Below are positions 31,132-32,401 of a stretch of 32,401 bases of DNA, piece after piece; the first letter of the stretch is position 1, and each line of letters begins with the position of its first letter. Made by a program: the position numbers and the translations under genes. Under the pieces are notes generated by a model, which did not search any database, had not been told where the DNA came from, and saw only the letters and a program-made list of their open reading frames with translations. The stretch is from Suillus spraguei (lineage: Eukaryota; Basidiomycota; Agaricomycetes; Boletales; Suillaceae): the NCBI GenBank assembly GCA_016800925.1, contig JABCPU010000654.1, forward strand, positions 1 through 32,401. Reading direction: 5' to 3'.

Positions 31132-31450
31132 TTAGCGCACGGAACGAGACTGAATTAACTGGTGAAGTGTGCCCCGCAAGTGCTCACCGACTGGCTCCCC
31201 CATTCCTGCATCCCACAGCTGAACAGTGCTTGTTCTTTGAACCAATGACGATGCGAGTGCCGTCCGGCGAGAACGAGACCGACAAAACTGAATCAGTGTA
31301 CCCCCGAAAGAATTCACCGACTGGCTCCCCGTCCCTGTATCCCACAGCCGAACAGTCCTCTCTGAAGAACCAGTGACGATGTGAGTGCCATCCGGTAAAA
31401 ACGACATTGAGTTAACTGAATAAGTGTGCCCCCGCAAGGGCCTATAAGCT
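31132..31450 (-). pseudogene. WD40 repeats, frameshifted
   Basis: The minus frame gives PLRGHTYSVNSMSFLPDGTH, then IVTGSSERTVRLWDTGTG. Further blades are recognisable only by changing frame (SVSFSPDGTRIVIGS, then VQLWDAGMGEPVGEHLRG). At least two one-base shifts break it. It follows the HET-domain tail in the same orientation with no NACHT ATPase between them. Confidence 0.75.
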
Positions 31451-32137
31451 AAACATTTGGCCCTGTCTTGACCAGGCCTCCGCCTGAGTTCTGTGAGAGG
31501 AAATGTAATACAAAGCCATTGCAACCTGGCATTGGCAAAACAAGGAACGCTGAGATTCTCGGGATATACAATTTCGAGGCCAACTCCCAGTCACAATATT
31601 GTTTCGCGGGCAGAGACCGATAGAAATGGCAGTGTACATGACGGAGCCTTGTATGAGGAAATGTCGGCTGGCAGAGAACTGTTGAAGTCACCCGATCAAG
31701 GGCTCTGATGTCATCCGAATGGCTATGATCTCCTGCAAGAGTTGTCCGAGCACCTTTATTTTTTCTCTCCGTGGATGAGGAATGTTGACACCAAAGATGC
31801 CAAAAAAAGAGTAGGCGATATCTTCCTCCTTGTGGTGTGACGGGTTGACGCCCATCAGCATTACTCTCGGGTACCTTGTCCCCGGATGGAGGTTGGCGCC
31901 CATCAGCATTACTCTCGGGAACCTTGTCCCCGGATGGAGGTTGACGAGCGCCCGCGCATTTACGCCAGTTGAATGCTCCAACTCCTTCGCGATGCTGATG
32001 GACTCCTTGTGGTCGGGTGAGCGGTTGTCGAGATATGGTGTCAATTTTAAGAGCCAGGAACTCTTGACCAGTCCATCATCCTCGCTTGCTCCAAATGCTG
32101 TTTGCGAGCGCACCTGACTTTGACGATGGAGGAACAC
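31451..32137 (-). pseudogene. HET (heterokaryon incompatibility) domain, C-terminal part, degraded
   Basis: The minus frame from 32137 reads PDHKESISIAKELEHSTGVN, then ARALVNLHPGTR and EEDIAYSFFGIFGVN, then LGQLLQEIIA. These are the EDIAYSLFGIFGV and following motifs of mushroom HET-domain proteins. After a frame break, SLPADISSYKAPSCTLPFLS and WLCITFPLTELRRRPGQD continue the family's tail, reaching the WD40 part at about 31450. HET proteins mediate non-self recognition and cell death. The N-terminal HET core should lie to the right but is unclear. Frameshifts and an internal 48-bp duplication indicate a pseudogene. Confidence 0.7.
31851..31946 (-). repeat. 48-bp in-frame tandem duplication in the HET segment
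   Basis: CCCATCAGCATTACTCTCGG starts at 31851 and again at 31899. The second copy differs at about 2 positions. On the coding strand it repeats a 16-residue block (NLHPGTRFPRVMLMGA, then NLHPGTRYPRVMLMGV), keeping the frame. Confidence 0.9.
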
Positions 32138-32401
32138 CTGATAGGTAGAGGATGGTGAGCGCTGAGTAAGGATACCAGACGAACATGGGATTGACTAATT
32201 CTCCGAGCTAGGATTTGTTGATCCGGTCGATGTGCTCCACGAAGCGTTGCATACTTCAATTCGTATCCAAGATGAGACGAGGGGTTGAGCACAATGACTC
32301 TGCGAATATGATCACAGTCTACAGATGTTAAAACAATGACCGATACTGTCCCCACCGTTTTCGTGTCCGAAAAGGCCTTCGCATGGTAAAGGTTTTAGTC
32401 C
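32138..32401. other. Right edge, unresolved
   Basis: Probably upstream coding sequence of the HET-type pseudogene on the minus strand, but no frame gives a clear HET motif. Open frames at 32047-32355 are not convincing. Confidence 0.3.

Overview
The window reads as an Agaricomycete (basidiomycete) genome. Genes are split by many short GT-AG introns of about 50-65 nt. The content is typical of mushrooms: a cytosolic beta-trefoil lectin, a cysteine-rich F-box protein, a GT61 glycosyltransferase, a HET-domain/WD40 incompatibility-type locus, a chromodomain Ty3/gypsy element and a Ty1/copia remnant. No rRNA, tRNA or CRISPR array was seen. All calls come from reading the sequence by eye; exon limits are predictions.

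Layout. 1-2164: a giant foldback element, two inverted arms of about 745 bp around a 670-bp centre, with a decayed relative near 3458-3521. 2401-3101: an intact five-exon ricin-B-type lectin with a TATA box. 4367-7165: a many-exon F-box gene. 7473-8119: a copia fragment made of two pol pieces plus a possible LTR. 8289-17557: a DNA-binding-like (Myb/SANT-like) gene whose 51-nt intron has received a 7.6-kb chromovirus (8837-16472, minus strand) flanked by the 5-bp target duplication CATGT. 16918-17831: an inverted repeat and a 73-bp tandem array. 18622-20653 (minus): aromatic-L-amino-acid decarboxylase. 22951-24751: FAD-dependent (DAO-type) oxidoreductase. 25448-27097 (minus): GT61 glycosyltransferase, divergent from a TFIIIA-type zinc-finger gene (27251-28920). 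30170-32137 (minus): broken HET-domain/WD40 locus.

The chromovirus is the centrepiece. Its LTRs differ by only 3 substitutions and 1 indel over about 471 bp. It has gag with a zinc knuckle, protease, RT, RNase H, integrase and a chromodomain, and an extra zinc-knuckle ORF after pol in the position where env would sit. Directly next to the 5' LTR lies a 12-nt site of which 11 nt are perfectly complementary to a stretch of the LTR, with a TATA-like box about 30 nt upstream of that stretch. This is the arrangement of Tf1/sushi-type self-priming. Pol is broken by three in-frame TGA codons, and all three LTR substitutions lie at CpG, which together suggest cytosine-deamination decay of a recent insertion.

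From 18.6 kb rightwards the host genes carry many single-base frameshifts, nearly all one-base changes in short homopolymers. One falls on the PLP-lysine codon of the decarboxylase. About 4.9 kb of gag-pol shows no comparable frameshift. Either this flank is a decayed duplicated block or its sequence has indel errors; raw reads and an intact paralogue search would decide.
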